DNA of 29,297 nt, taken from NCBI GenBank assembly GCA_910585075.1, contig CAJUED010000049.1:1-29297 (forward strand), in the 5' to 3' direction. Below, in pieces: positions 17,257 to 25,415 of the stretch. The translations under genes and the position numbers were made by a program. Source of the DNA: an uncultured Lachnospiraceae bacterium (lineage in GTDB: Bacteria; Bacillota; Clostridia; Lachnospirales; Lachnospiraceae). Below the pieces are notes generated by a model, which ran no database searches, was not told the DNA's origin, and saw only the letters and a list, made by a program, of their open reading frames with translations. Numbering within the stretch: the first letter of the stretch is position 1; each line of letters begins with the position of its first letter.

Positions 17257-17553
17257 ACATTAAGCCTTATCGCTCTTTGCCCATCAGCTTACAAGTCCTG
17301 CCAGTGACAGTTTCTCTTTTGAGATTGCCCTGACTCCACATGTTTTCGTTACTACCCATTGGTAATGGTCATTCAGCATGATGTTAGACAGCAACGGTGG
17401 CAAGTTTCCGCCCCGTGGGGTTTCCCGTTCCGTTTAGGGCTTCGTTGCTTAAGGCCAACTTACCCGCCATTTACGCCCTAATATCAAGTTTCTGTTCGTT
17501 GGTAGCTACGTCTAAGTAGACCTTCACCACAGAACACGGACATGCCGTCATAC
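17257..17553 (-). ncRNA. pseudoknot-forming non-coding stretch, possible omega-RNA-like element end
   Basis: This ~300-bp gene-free stretch is richer in GC than its flanks and is bounded by two terminator-like hairpins. On the minus strand two perfect 7-bp pairings interleave: TTAGGGC (17475-17481) with GCCCTAA (17434-17440), and AGCAACG (17443-17449) with CGTTGCT (17390-17396). This is the topology of an RNA pseudoknot. Smaller hairpins surround it (GTCTA/TAGAC, CCATT/AATGG, TCTC/GAGA). Interleaved stems next to a short TnpB-tail-like reading frame recall the right ends of IS200/IS605-type elements, which make omega-RNA. I see no tnpB body, so this would be a remnant. An unrelated structured RNA is equally possible. 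Confidence 0.45.
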
Positions 17554-17555
17554 CT
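17484..17555 (-). pseudogene. possible TnpB C-terminal fragment (23 codons)
   Basis: Reading the minus strand from just after the FliD-like gene's terminator gives a tail containing GMSVFCGEGLLRRSYQRTE and a TGA stop. TnpB-family proteins often end in a short variable tail with a Cys-Gly pair after the zinc ribbon, and this resembles it in outline only. There is no start codon, no zinc ribbon and no upstream coding sequence because the terminator hairpin abuts it. I list it because it abuts the pseudoknotted region as a tnpB 3' end would abut its RNA. Confidence 0.25.
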
Positions 17556-17590
17556 AAAAAAAACCAGGAATCTGTTTCCAGATTCCTGGT
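17556..17590 (-). terminator. rho-independent terminator of the FliD-like gene
   Basis: A perfect 12-bp stem (ACCAGGAATCTG with CAGATTCCTGGT), a GAAA tetraloop on the minus strand and a run of eight T residues directly after the stem. It lies 61 bp behind the stop codon of the FliD-like gene. Confidence 0.95.
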
Positions 17591-17650
17591 CTATGATTTT
17601 GATATCGCAAAATTACTTTTCTTTCTGTCGTTCAACCCCTGACGGATAGT

Positions 17651-18850
17651 TTAAAAATAGTCCGCATAACGTGCACTGCCCTGCACATTATATCCGCCGT
17701 CGGCCGTGTAGCCATTAGCGGCATTTGCCTGAGTAGTCATGTAATAGTCTACCAATGATGCATTGGTAGAAATAGAAGAACCATAGTCTTTGAAGAATGC
17801 CTGTACCTTGGACATATCCGAATTTTTAAATACGTCCTCGTCGATCTTCATTCTCCCTTTTCCGTCCACGCTGATTCCAAACTGATTCAGCTTACTTTCA
17901 TTGTGTGCCGTCTTTTCTCTGATGTAAGACAAATTAGCCACTACGCCGGAATTTGAGCTGGATTCTGCTTTATCAAACATACTGTTATAGCTGTTTACAA
18001 AGCTCTTTGCCGCTGCAAAAATTTTATCCGTATCATATTTCTGATTGCCGTCTTTATCTGTTATCTTTTCATACAGCTCATCGGATGCAAGCTTTTTGCT
18101 GTTGTCCTTGAGGGAAGCTGCCTCTGCGCCTGTGGTATTACCAGACCCTGCGTCCTCGGTTTTATTTGTGCTGGCGGCTGCGCCTGCAAAACGAAGACGG
18201 GATGCAACTATAGAGCCATAGCTCATAATATCCTTAGCAGAAAACAAATCCTGTACCTTGGAAACGCCTGCTGCCTTTAACTTTGCCTCATCAAGCTCAA
18301 GAGTTCCGCTTGAATCAACTGTGATACCAATTTCCGCAAGTTTATCCGCATTGGCTGCCGTTCCGCTCATCATGTTGGCCACATATGCCGTTTTGTTGGA
18401 CAATGTGGAGCCCTTAGCCGCGTTCACTACCTTATTATAATCCGATACAAAGGTCTTCACTGCGGCCACTGTCTTGTCGCCTGCGCTCTGGCCGTTTGCC
18501 GTATCCGTAAAAGTATTATCATTCTGCAATGTTGACACGGAAGTCCTTAAATCAGAAAGTCCTGAGGTTAAATTACTGTTTGATTCCTGTACATCCTTGG
18601 AAACCTTCGGATTTCTCTTTTCATCAAAAATCCTGTCCAACATGTTGCTCGTGCTGTTGCTTTTCTTGCTGGCCGTTGTTGTACTCGAACTTTGTTTTGT
18701 GCCGTAATAAGATGTAAGCAACTTCCTGTAGGAGCCATTCTTTATGGTACTCCTGTCAGAAAGTAAGCCATACAGACTATTCAAACCGCTTCCACTGTTA
18801 GAGCCAAATAACGTACCATTTGAATTATAATTCCAGAAATTCATTGACAC
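17651..18850 (-). CDS. FliD-like protein with a duplicated 77-residue module
   Basis: About 400 residues, rich in Ser, Asn, Ala and Thr, with no signal peptide or membrane helix. Two modules of equal length (about residues 128-204 and 278-354) align end to end. Each has a FV-x2-YN helix, a K/S-L-x2-(I/F)GI-x-VD-x2-G-x2-x-(I/L)DE segment and a SKVQ-x2-F ending. The GI-x-VD...G...(L/I)DE pattern is that of the C-terminal part of flagellar cap protein FliD. The N-terminal FliD domain is absent and no flagellar gene is nearby, so a cap function is not supported. The start is uncertain: AGGAG sits two bases before an ATG (18856), eight before a GTG (18850, chosen) and fourteen before an ATG (18844). 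It is a single-gene unit with its own promoter and terminator. Confidence 0.75.
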   Translation of the reverse strand: MSMNFWNYNSNGTLFGSNSGSGLNSLYGLLSDRSTIKNGSYRKLLTSYYGTKQSSSTTTASKKSNSTSNMLDRIFDEKRNPKVSKDVQESNSNLTSGLSDLRTSVSTLQNDNTFTDTANGQSAGDKTVAAVKTFVSDYNKVVNAAKGSTLSNKTAYVANMMSGTAANADKLAEIGITVDSSGTLELDEAKLKAAGVSKVQDLFSAKDIMSYGSIVASRLRFAGAAASTNKTEDAGSGNTTGAEAASLKDNSKKLASDELYEKITDKDGNQKYDTDKIFAAAKSFVNSYNSMFDKAESSSNSGVVANLSYIREKTAHNESKLNQFGISVDGKGRMKIDEDVFKNSDMSKVQAFFKDYGSSISTNASLVDYYMTTQANAANGYTADGGYNVQGSARYADYF

Positions 18851-18898
18851 TGTCATCACTCCTTTTCACAAATAGACTTAAATTTGTTTCTTATTTCT

Positions 18899-18927
18899 AT
18901 TTTATACTTTTATTTCCCAAAAGGCAA
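18899..18927 (-). promoter_or_regulatory. candidate promoter of the FliD-like gene
   Basis: TTGCCT (18922-18927), a 17-bp spacer and TAAAAT (18899-18904), with an overlapping TATAAA two bases earlier. This is a sigma-A-type site. I see no sigma-28 (flagellar) consensus, which fits the absence of other motility genes. Confidence 0.5.
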
Positions 18928-19013
18928 CTACTTCTCCTGACCATTTTTAGTTACTTTATTACAAAAAAGCGGTTTTTCATTTCATTTTACATTTTTTGAT
19001 GTACAAATCTCTT

Positions 19014-20960
19014 TTAAATATCAAGTGCCGCGTGATATCCCTGATACACTGCATTGGTAATCGTGGCAACCTTGGCGCAGTCCCCAATCACAGCCACATA
19101 AGGCGCACTGTCACGCAGCTCCTCCACCACATCCTTTCGTGCCCGCTGTCCTAAGGCACAAATCACGGATGCACCTTCAACCATCACTTCATTGCCCTCT
19201 TTATCCTGGCACAGAACACCGTTTTCACATACCTTTACCGCCTTATGTCCGGTATATACCTCTACGCTTTTCTCAATCTCCTTAAGAAGCAGCGGACGGT
19301 GACGGACATTGGCATCGGGAGCAAGCTGATCCCGCATCTCCACCAGACGGACCTTTTTGCCCTCCTGGGCCAAATGAATGGCACATTCGCATCCTGCCAG
19401 GCCTCCGCCAAGCACCACAACCTGGTCTCCCACTTTTTCCTTTTCCAGATAATACCGGTTGACAATGGTCACGTTATCTCCGTGAATGCCTTCTATGGGC
19501 GGCACCAGCGGCGCAGAACCGGCGGCAACAATCACCGCATCCGGCGCTTCCTTTTCCACGCTCTCTTTTGTGGCTTTCGTGTTCAGCCGAATCTCCACTC
19601 CTGCTACCCGGCACTGATCGGCAAAAGTCTGTGCGAGTTGATACATCTCATACTTAAACGGAATAGCCTGCTCGCTTTTGAGAATGCCGCCCAGTTCACT
19701 ATCCTGCTCCATCAGTATCACCTGATGTCCGCGCAGGGCCGCCGTGTGGGCTGCCTTCAGGCCTCCCGGGCCTCCCCCTGCCACTAACACTTTCTTTTTC
19801 TCAGACGCCGGGGTCACTTCACAGCCTTCCATCTCCCGTCCAATCAGCGGATTTACCGTGCAGCGCCGGGTGGCGGTAGCTGCCCGCTCGGCCATACATG
19901 TGAAACATCTCAGACAGCGGACGATATCCCCGTCCCGATTCTCCATCACTTTCCGGGGCAGGAAAGGATCCGCCAGAAGCGCCCGCGCCATATAAACCAC
20001 ATCCGCCTTACCCTCCGCGATAATCTGCTCCATCTGAGCAGGGTCATTCAATCCCCCGATGGTAGCCACCGGAACAGAGACATGCTTTTTAATCTCAGCC
20101 GCCAAATAAACGTTACAGCCGTGGTCTTTAAACATAGAAGGATGGGTATCCCCAAACCCACGTTGATATGTACCTGCCGAAACGTGAATCATATCCACAT
20201 AGGGCTCAATCTGCTGTGCAATGCGCACACCTTCCTGCAGATCATAGCCGCCCTCAAACAGCTCGGAACCGCTCATACGAAACTCTATGGGAAAACCAGG
20301 ACCTACCGCTTCACGTACCGCCTTAAGTACCTGAATGGCAAGACGACAGCGGTTCTCCAAAGAGCCCCCATACTCATCTGTCCGCTTATTGAAATACGGA
20401 GAGAAAAACTGATTCAACAGCCATCCATGTCCCCCGTGAATCATCAGCATCTCGAATCCTGCTCTTTTGGCAAGTCCGGCCACCCTCCCATATGCTTCTA
20501 CAATCTCCGCCAGCATTTCATGGGTCAACGCTTTCACAGGCACGCCGTCCGTGCGCGTGGTATCGCTCGGCCCCCACTGACTCATGGCATGCTGCCTGGA
20601 CTTATCCGTCATATAGGTGCCTGCATACATACCGGAATGAGACAGCTCCAAACTGGGAATTGCCCCATGACGCCGAATCGCATCTGCCGTATAGGTGGCG
20701 GACACCAAAGAATTCAGGATTGTCGTATCCAGGTGATAAGCGTGGGAACCATCTGTTTCCGGGTGAACCATACATTCGCTGACCGTAACGGCACCTGCTC
20801 CGCCTTTCCCCCGTAGCTCATAAAATGCGGTGGACTTAGGCCCTATGCATCCGTCATTGGTGATGTCCGTACCTCCCATTGGCGCAGAAAACATACGGTT
20901 ACGGAAAGTCACATTTCCAATGGTAATAGGACTTGACAAGTAAGGAAATTTTCTTTTCAT
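19014..20960 (-). CDS. old-yellow-enzyme/2,4-dienoyl-CoA-reductase-type iron-sulfur flavoprotein
   Basis: 648 residues in three parts. An FMN-binding TIM barrel (about 1-340) carries the family segment HGGHGWLLNQFFSP and GGSLENR. A 4Fe-4S site follows with C349-x2-C352-x2-C355-x11-C367. The last part is an FAD/NAD(P)H domain with two dinucleotide folds (VAGGGPGGLKAA and VVLGGGLAGCECA). This is the architecture of dienoyl-CoA reductase FadH, trimethylamine dehydrogenase, the bile-acid enzymes BaiCD/BaiH and enoate reductases. Electrons pass from NAD(P)H through FAD and the cluster to FMN, which reduces an activated double bond. The x2 spacing between the second and third cysteines is TMADH-like, not FadH-like. 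The ATG at 20960 has GGAGG eight bases upstream. A LysR gene lies directly upstream. The substrate is unknown. Confidence 0.9.
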   Translation of the reverse strand: MKRKFPYLSSPITIGNVTFRNRMFSAPMGGTDITNDGCIGPKSTAFYELRGKGGAGAVTVSECMVHPETDGSHAYHLDTTILNSLVSATYTADAIRRHGAIPSLELSHSGMYAGTYMTDKSRQHAMSQWGPSDTTRTDGVPVKALTHEMLAEIVEAYGRVAGLAKRAGFEMLMIHGGHGWLLNQFFSPYFNKRTDEYGGSLENRCRLAIQVLKAVREAVGPGFPIEFRMSGSELFEGGYDLQEGVRIAQQIEPYVDMIHVSAGTYQRGFGDTHPSMFKDHGCNVYLAAEIKKHVSVPVATIGGLNDPAQMEQIIAEGKADVVYMARALLADPFLPRKVMENRDGDIVRCLRCFTCMAERAATATRRCTVNPLIGREMEGCEVTPASEKKKVLVAGGGPGGLKAAHTAALRGHQVILMEQDSELGGILKSEQAIPFKYEMYQLAQTFADQCRVAGVEIRLNTKATKESVEKEAPDAVIVAAGSAPLVPPIEGIHGDNVTIVNRYYLEKEKVGDQVVVLGGGLAGCECAIHLAQEGKKVRLVEMRDQLAPDANVRHRPLLLKEIEKSVEVYTGHKAVKVCENGVLCQDKEGNEVMVEGASVICALGQRARKDVVEELRDSAPYVAVIGDCAKVATITNAVYQGYHAALDI

Positions 20961-21061
20961 TCGGTAATCCTCCATTCCGAAGCGTTTATATACCTTTAAA
21001 ACAATTCATGACGCTCCTGCACAAATTGTCATATGTCCATCTTTGTTAAAAGAATAACATA

Positions 21062-21100
21062 AAAACAGCACCCCCATCCAATCAACAAAATGGCGGTGCT
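21062..21100 (-). terminator. rho-independent terminator of the LysR gene
   Basis: AGCACCGCCAT and ATGGGGGTGCT pair except for one central G-G mismatch, around a 12-nt loop. GTTTTTATG follows on the minus strand. It lies about 90 bp behind the LysR stop codon and separates the regulator from the flavoprotein gene, which must then have its own promoter in the remaining ~100 bp. Confidence 0.75.
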
Positions 21101-21187
21101 TATCAACATTATTTTGACGCCCGTATCATATCTCACGGAATGCGCATCCAGTGTACATTTTAACCATGAATAGTAGCATTTTGACAC

Positions 21188-22048
21188 TTATGAAAACATA
21201 TCTGCAAATTGCCGAAGCATCTTTTCCTTCAGACGGTCCTTACGTATGACCAAAAATATCTTCCACGCAGCAGCGTCACTAAGGGGAATACGTCTTATTC
21301 CTTTCAGGTTTAACTCTGTCTGATGAATATCCACATCAATCCCCACTCCCATTCCCTCCCGGCAGAATCGGTAAATCAACTGGCTTTCCATTGTCTTAAT
21401 CACGATTTGGGGAGAAAAATCAAAGTCTCTGCATCTCTGCACAAAACTGTGATAACAATAAAATTTCTCATTCAGCGTGATAAGGCTTTCCTCCCGCAGT
21501 TCTCCAATTGAAATCTCCTCCCGATCGTAAAAGGGATGTCCTTCATAGACAATGGCGTCAGGCTTTTTGCTGTACAATTCCCTTGTCCACAATTCCTTCT
21601 CCGCTACCGGCCCGATGACAAATCCCGCATCATAGCCGTCGCCAAGCAGGGACTGCATAATCTCCTCTTTTTCCCCCTCATCCCACCTGACCGGTATATC
21701 CAGATGTTTCCGAATCATGTCTATTTTATGGAAAGGGAACACGTTCAGCACGCCGCAGGAAAATCCAATCCGAAATTGTCTGCTCTGCATCCTGATGCGC
21801 CGGATATCAGCCTCAAGCTCGTCATACTTCCTCAAAATATCCTGACAATGCCTGTACAGGCAGGTCCCATACTCTGTCGCCGACATCCCCGCCTGGGTGC
21901 GCGCAAACAGCGGCACGTCCAATTCTTCCTCCAGTTTTTGAATCACCTTACTCAAACCCTGAGGAGAAATAAAAAGCTGTTTTGCCGCCCGGTTAATGCC
22001 CCCTTCTTCATATACCCGGCGGAAATAGTGGAGTTCTTTAATGTCCAT
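21188..22048 (-). CDS. LysR-family transcriptional regulator
   Basis: The 286-residue protein has the standard N-terminal winged helix-turn-helix (LHYFRRVYEEGGINRAAKQL ... LSKVIQKLEEELDVPLFAR) and an effector-binding periplasmic-binding-protein-like domain from about residue 90. It is of normal length for the family. The ATG at 22048 is preceded by a modest AAGG site. It lies upstream of the flavoprotein gene in the same direction, separated by a terminator. LysR proteins usually control a neighbour and bind its substrate or product, so control of the flavoprotein gene is the natural inference. The effector is not known. Confidence 0.92.
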   Translation of the reverse strand: MDIKELHYFRRVYEEGGINRAAKQLFISPQGLSKVIQKLEEELDVPLFARTQAGMSATEYGTCLYRHCQDILRKYDELEADIRRIRMQSRQFRIGFSCGVLNVFPFHKIDMIRKHLDIPVRWDEGEKEEIMQSLLGDGYDAGFVIGPVAEKELWTRELYSKKPDAIVYEGHPFYDREEISIGELREESLITLNEKFYCYHSFVQRCRDFDFSPQIVIKTMESQLIYRFCREGMGVGIDVDIHQTELNLKGIRRIPLSDAAAWKIFLVIRKDRLKEKMLRQFADMFS

Positions 22049-22171
22049 TCCAATACCTGCCTTCTTGCCATATTACTATGCACGGCCCGGAGGCGTTCAT
22101 AATAACAATTCAGGGTCATATTTCCCCTCGCTCTTGTAATTTCCGGTTTGAAAACCTGTAAATATCTCTTT

Positions 22172-23485
22172 TTATGACCTGAAAATACTCCCGTCCCTTT
22201 CATAGAAATGTGTAGAAAAAAACTGCTTCATAGCCTTTATCATATAACAGGTATCTTTTATTCCCGCCGTCTCATATGCGGAATGCATCGCAAGCTGCGG
22301 CAGCCCAATATCCACGGCATTCAGAGAAACCTTAGCCGAGGAAATATTTCCCAGTGTGCTTCCCCCTGCCTCATCAGAGCGATTGGCAAAAAACTGTACC
22401 GGTACATCCGCTCTCTCACAAACATCCCTGAACAGCGCAATACTCACCGCATCGCTGGTATACTTTTGCCCTGCATGGGACTTTATAACAATCCCCTCAT
22501 TCATATACACACAATTTTCCACATCTGTCTTTTCCGGATGATTCGGATGTACCGCATGGGCATTGTCCGCACTCAGCATAAAGCTTCCTGCCACCGCCCG
22601 GTAGTAATCCTCCTCCGATTTCCCAAGATTCATATTAATCCGCCTGAGAACATCATATAAAAATGTGGAACCCGCTCCCTGCTTTGTGCCGGAGCCTACC
22701 TCCTCGTTGTCAAAGCAGGCATATACATTGACGCTCCTCTCCTGCTCTCCTTCCAAAAATCCTTTTAAGGACGCATACGCACACTGCAGGTCATCCAAAT
22801 GCTGAGAGGATATAAATTCCCCTTCTGCGCCCCACACAGAAGGAGCTTCCCGATTATACAGGTAAATATCGCTGCCGTAAACAGATTCCTCGGAAACACC
22901 TGCCGCCTCCGCGATCAATTTTCTGAAATCACCTTTTTTACTCTCCGCTCCGCCAAACAAGGGAAGCATATCCACTTGCTTGTTATATGCATAACCGTCA
23001 TTTACCGTCCGGTTCATATGAATAGCCATGCTCGGTATCATCACCAGGTCACGGTCAACATTCACAAGCCTTGTGATAAAATGATCCTTCTCTTTCACGA
23101 TTACTCTGCCTGCCACAGAAAGCGGACGGTCAAACCACGTGGCGCAGAGCATACCGCCATACCCCTCCGTATTCAGCTGTATATATTTTTTCTTTACCTC
23201 AATCTCCGCATTTTCTTTTACTTTAAACGTCGGAAAATCACTGTGAGATGCCGCAATATTAAAGCTGTAATCCTCAATCCCGCTTCCAATGCCAAAAGCT
23301 ATGATACTGGAATCATTTCTCGTCACATAATATTTTCCGCCAGGTCTGATTTCCCATTCCTCATTTTCCCTTAACCGTTTATATCCATTGCTCTCAAGCT
23401 CTTTTCCAATCCTTGCCACCGCATGAAATGCAGTGGGACATTCCTTTAAAAAATCTGCCATCTCCTGAGATATTTTTCCGTACAT
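22172..23485 (-). CDS. M18-family metalloaminopeptidase
   Basis: A full-length (437 aa) M18 aminopeptidase of the ApeB/aspartyl-aminopeptidase type. Visible metal and catalytic segments are ASHSDFP (His81), SSQHLDDL, the FDNEEVGSGT pair, SADNAHA with the PNHPEKT loop, and MHSAYE near the C-terminus. Two zinc or other divalent ions bound by these residues cleave N-terminal, often acidic, residues from peptides in the cytoplasm. GGAGC lies ten bases before the ATG. It is encoded 88 bp behind an APC amino-acid permease gene in the same direction, which suggests a peptide/amino-acid use module. Confidence 0.93.
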   Translation of the reverse strand: MYGKISQEMADFLKECPTAFHAVARIGKELESNGYKRLRENEEWEIRPGGKYYVTRNDSSIIAFGIGSGIEDYSFNIAASHSDFPTFKVKENAEIEVKKKYIQLNTEGYGGMLCATWFDRPLSVAGRVIVKEKDHFITRLVNVDRDLVMIPSMAIHMNRTVNDGYAYNKQVDMLPLFGGAESKKGDFRKLIAEAAGVSEESVYGSDIYLYNREAPSVWGAEGEFISSQHLDDLQCAYASLKGFLEGEQERSVNVYACFDNEEVGSGTKQGAGSTFLYDVLRRINMNLGKSEEDYYRAVAGSFMLSADNAHAVHPNHPEKTDVENCVYMNEGIVIKSHAGQKYTSDAVSIALFRDVCERADVPVQFFANRSDEAGGSTLGNISSAKVSLNAVDIGLPQLAMHSAYETAGIKDTCYMIKAMKQFFSTHFYERDGSIFRS

Positions 23486-23524
23486 ATCTTTGTCGCTCCT
23501 ATATTTTCATTTTTGCTGTTTAAG

Positions 23525-23561
23525 AAAGGATATCTTTTCATTTACTCAAAAGATATCCTTT
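23525..23561 (-). terminator. perfect 14-bp hairpin between permease and aminopeptidase genes
   Basis: AAAGGATATCTTTT (23525-23538) and AAAAGATATCCTTT (23548-23561) are perfect inverted repeats around a 9-nt loop. On the minus strand only a short CTTAAAC follows the stem, so termination would be incomplete. It could instead protect the upstream permease mRNA end or separate expression levels of the two genes. Confidence 0.55.
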
Positions 23562-23573
23562 GCTCTTTCCACA

Positions 23574-25010
23574 CTATTTTGCCGAACTTCTCTCCCGTTC
23601 TCTCTTTGCAAGACGCGGCATGATCATGCCCAGCGCCGTCAGCACGATTGGAGTAATAATATTCAGTGCCATAGTAAACACATCCTTTGAATACATACCC
23701 AGTATACAGCATGCTGCTGTCAATATAAAACACCACGCCCCAAAAAATTTGGCAACCGCCTGATTTTTTACAAACCGGTACTCTGCAGGTATCGTATCAT
23801 ATGCCTTCCTCAGTGCAAGATAGGCAATAAATACCCATAAATAACGAAGGGGCATACACACGGAATTCAGCTTTGTAAGCTGTGCCAGCACAGCAGCCGC
23901 TCCCGGTACAAATGACTGAATGAGGATAATACTTCCTGATAATACAATAATCAGTTTAATACCATTCACATAAGCTCCATACTTATTCCTCTTAAGCATT
24001 ACGCTTGGAACAAATTCTTTTGCATCCTCATTGTCAAGCAGCATACGAAGGGGTGCATCGATACTGACTACCAGCACTGCGAACTGCCCGATCATATTAC
24101 AAAGCGCATACAGCACCAGCAGAGTATCGCCCAGCCCGTAATACTGTCCAAGCTTCTGAAATGCCCAATAACTGCCGTTCGACACATAGGAATTAAAAGC
24201 TTCCTCACTGCCGTTAATAATTGCAGGGTCAAACATCCTTCCCATAGATATTGTTCCCAGAATTGCACATACTACTACCATAGCAGCAAGGGCGATCATA
24301 CCTTTGGGGAATCCCTTTGCCGGGTCTTTCACCTTATTAACGTATGGAGAAATCTTTTCACATCCGCCTACCGCAAATACAAGAATCGACAACGAGGTAA
24401 AATATCCCACATTAAACTGCGGTATCAGGTTTTTAACACTGAAATCTAAGGTAACATATCCTCCATTTGGGTTGATAACCGGAGCTGCAAACATTAACAA
24501 AATATATAAAATAGACATGATAAACATACTTGTTCCTGCAATTGTGGCAAGCTTCTTTAAGGGATTTAATCCCCGGCTGGCTACCCAGCAGAAGAATAAA
24601 AATACTGCCAGTGTTGCCAACTGCACGCCAATTGTCGGAAATGTGTCATATGTCTCCGCATTGCGGAACACAGCCCAGCTCAGCGCCTTAAGCCCTCCGC
24701 TTCCCTTGCTTGCAATATATGTAATGTGACATGCCCAGTAAGTCCATCCTGCATAATATGCAAGCTTTGGCCCCATCGTATTATGAATCCAGGAACTAAC
24801 GCCGCCTCCCGATGTCTTAAATGCGGAGCCCAGTTCTCCTACCATCAGTGCATAGGGTACAAAGTAAAGTACAAACATCAGAATCCAGCTGAAAATTACC
24901 TGGATACCATTAAAATATACAAAACCATTTAATACATTTCCAAATCCCCATACACCTGAAAATGCAATAAATGCCAGGGTATACCAGGTCATCTTTTTTG
25001 AATCATTCAT
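23574..25010 (-). CDS. APC-superfamily amino-acid permease
   Basis: A 478-residue integral membrane protein with about twelve hydrophobic helices. It has the APC first-helix unwinding motif (FSGVWGFGNVLNGFVYF), a conserved second-helix region MVGELGSAFKTSGGGVSSWI, and GGCEKISPYVNKVKDPAKGFPKG in the helix 6-7 loop. It ends with a charged cytoplasmic tail (RLAKRERERSSAK). The ATG at 25010 follows a GGAGGGA site. It heads a likely operon with the M18 aminopeptidase. The pattern resembles YjeM/glutamate-GABA antiporter-like permeases. The transported amino acid cannot be decided from sequence alone. Confidence 0.92.
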   Translation of the reverse strand: MNDSKKMTWYTLAFIAFSGVWGFGNVLNGFVYFNGIQVIFSWILMFVLYFVPYALMVGELGSAFKTSGGGVSSWIHNTMGPKLAYYAGWTYWACHITYIASKGSGGLKALSWAVFRNAETYDTFPTIGVQLATLAVFLFFCWVASRGLNPLKKLATIAGTSMFIMSILYILLMFAAPVINPNGGYVTLDFSVKNLIPQFNVGYFTSLSILVFAVGGCEKISPYVNKVKDPAKGFPKGMIALAAMVVVCAILGTISMGRMFDPAIINGSEEAFNSYVSNGSYWAFQKLGQYYGLGDTLLVLYALCNMIGQFAVLVVSIDAPLRMLLDNEDAKEFVPSVMLKRNKYGAYVNGIKLIIVLSGSIILIQSFVPGAAAVLAQLTKLNSVCMPLRYLWVFIAYLALRKAYDTIPAEYRFVKNQAVAKFFGAWCFILTAACCILGMYSKDVFTMALNIITPIVLTALGMIMPRLAKRERERSSAK

Positions 25011-25040
25011 TTCTTTCCCTCCGATATAATATTCTTATTC

Positions 25041-25059
25041 GTTGTTAATTATCAACAAC
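25041..25059. promoter_or_regulatory. 19-bp inverted repeat, probable operator of the permease operon
   Basis: GTTGTT and AACAAC are perfect inverted arms separated by seven A/T-rich bases. They lie 10 bp past the -10 box, in the predicted start region of the transcript. A site here would suit a dimeric repressor. No regulator gene is adjacent. Confidence 0.6.
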
Positions 25060-25068
25060 TCACAAATA

Positions 25069-25097
25069 AATATAACATACAAATCTGCCATTTTCAA
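25069..25097 (-). promoter_or_regulatory. promoter of the permease-aminopeptidase operon
   Basis: TTGAAA (25092-25097), a 17-bp spacer and TATATT (25069-25074). This is the only good sigma-A-like site upstream of the permease gene. Transcription would begin inside or next to the inverted repeat described at 25041-25059. Confidence 0.65.
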
Positions 25098-25202
25098 CAA
25101 GACATTTGTTTAAAATCCATGCTCTTTTGGGAATTAACTACAGTAAGATTCCTTATCTACCTTTTATACCCTCTGTCAAAGTGGGAATATTTTCAGGTAA
25201 AG

Positions 25203-25361
25203 TCAGTCTGTCGCTTTAATCCGCTCCACCAGGGAAAACCTTCTGCTATAACGGACCGCGCAGGCTGAGAACACCGTCTGCACCAGGAGCAGCGCGGCTG
25301 CAAATGCCAGTACCTGGAGTACCGGGAAATGGTACGTGAGCTTCCCGAACATGCCTGCCAT
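25203..25361 (-). pseudogene. C-terminal remnant of a BceB/FtsX-type ABC permease
   Basis: The minus strand encodes about 52 residues from an ATG at 25361 (or 49 from an ATG at 25352, nine bases after AGGAGG). They read as a last membrane helix (VLQVLAFAAALLLVQTVF) followed by YSRRFSLVERIK and a TGA stop. This is how FtsX/MacB/BceB permeases end: a final helix, then a cytoplasmic S-L-V-E-R-I-type tail. The remaining several hundred residues are missing: only ~55 bp separate it from the ATPase stop codon, and a TGA lies in frame just upstream. The original permease gene has thus lost nearly all of its body by deletion. The leftover might still be translated as a one-helix peptide. Confidence 0.75.
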
Positions 25362-25415
25362 CCTCCTTTGTGTGAACATTCACATAGCCGGTAAAATCCG
25401 AAATTTGCCACCTCC

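Noticed and set aside
17257..17553. Group II intron end
   Set aside because: I found no domain V-like hairpin with the AGC triad and no reverse-transcriptase frame.
17651..18850. Functional flagellar cap gene fliD
   Set aside because: The N-terminal FliD domain is missing, no sigma-28 promoter is seen and no flagellar gene is nearby.
25193..25411. 72-codon frame on the minus strand overlapping the permease remnant
   Set aside because: The composition is Cys/Trp/Ser-rich and not protein-like, while the other frame gives a clear permease C-terminus.
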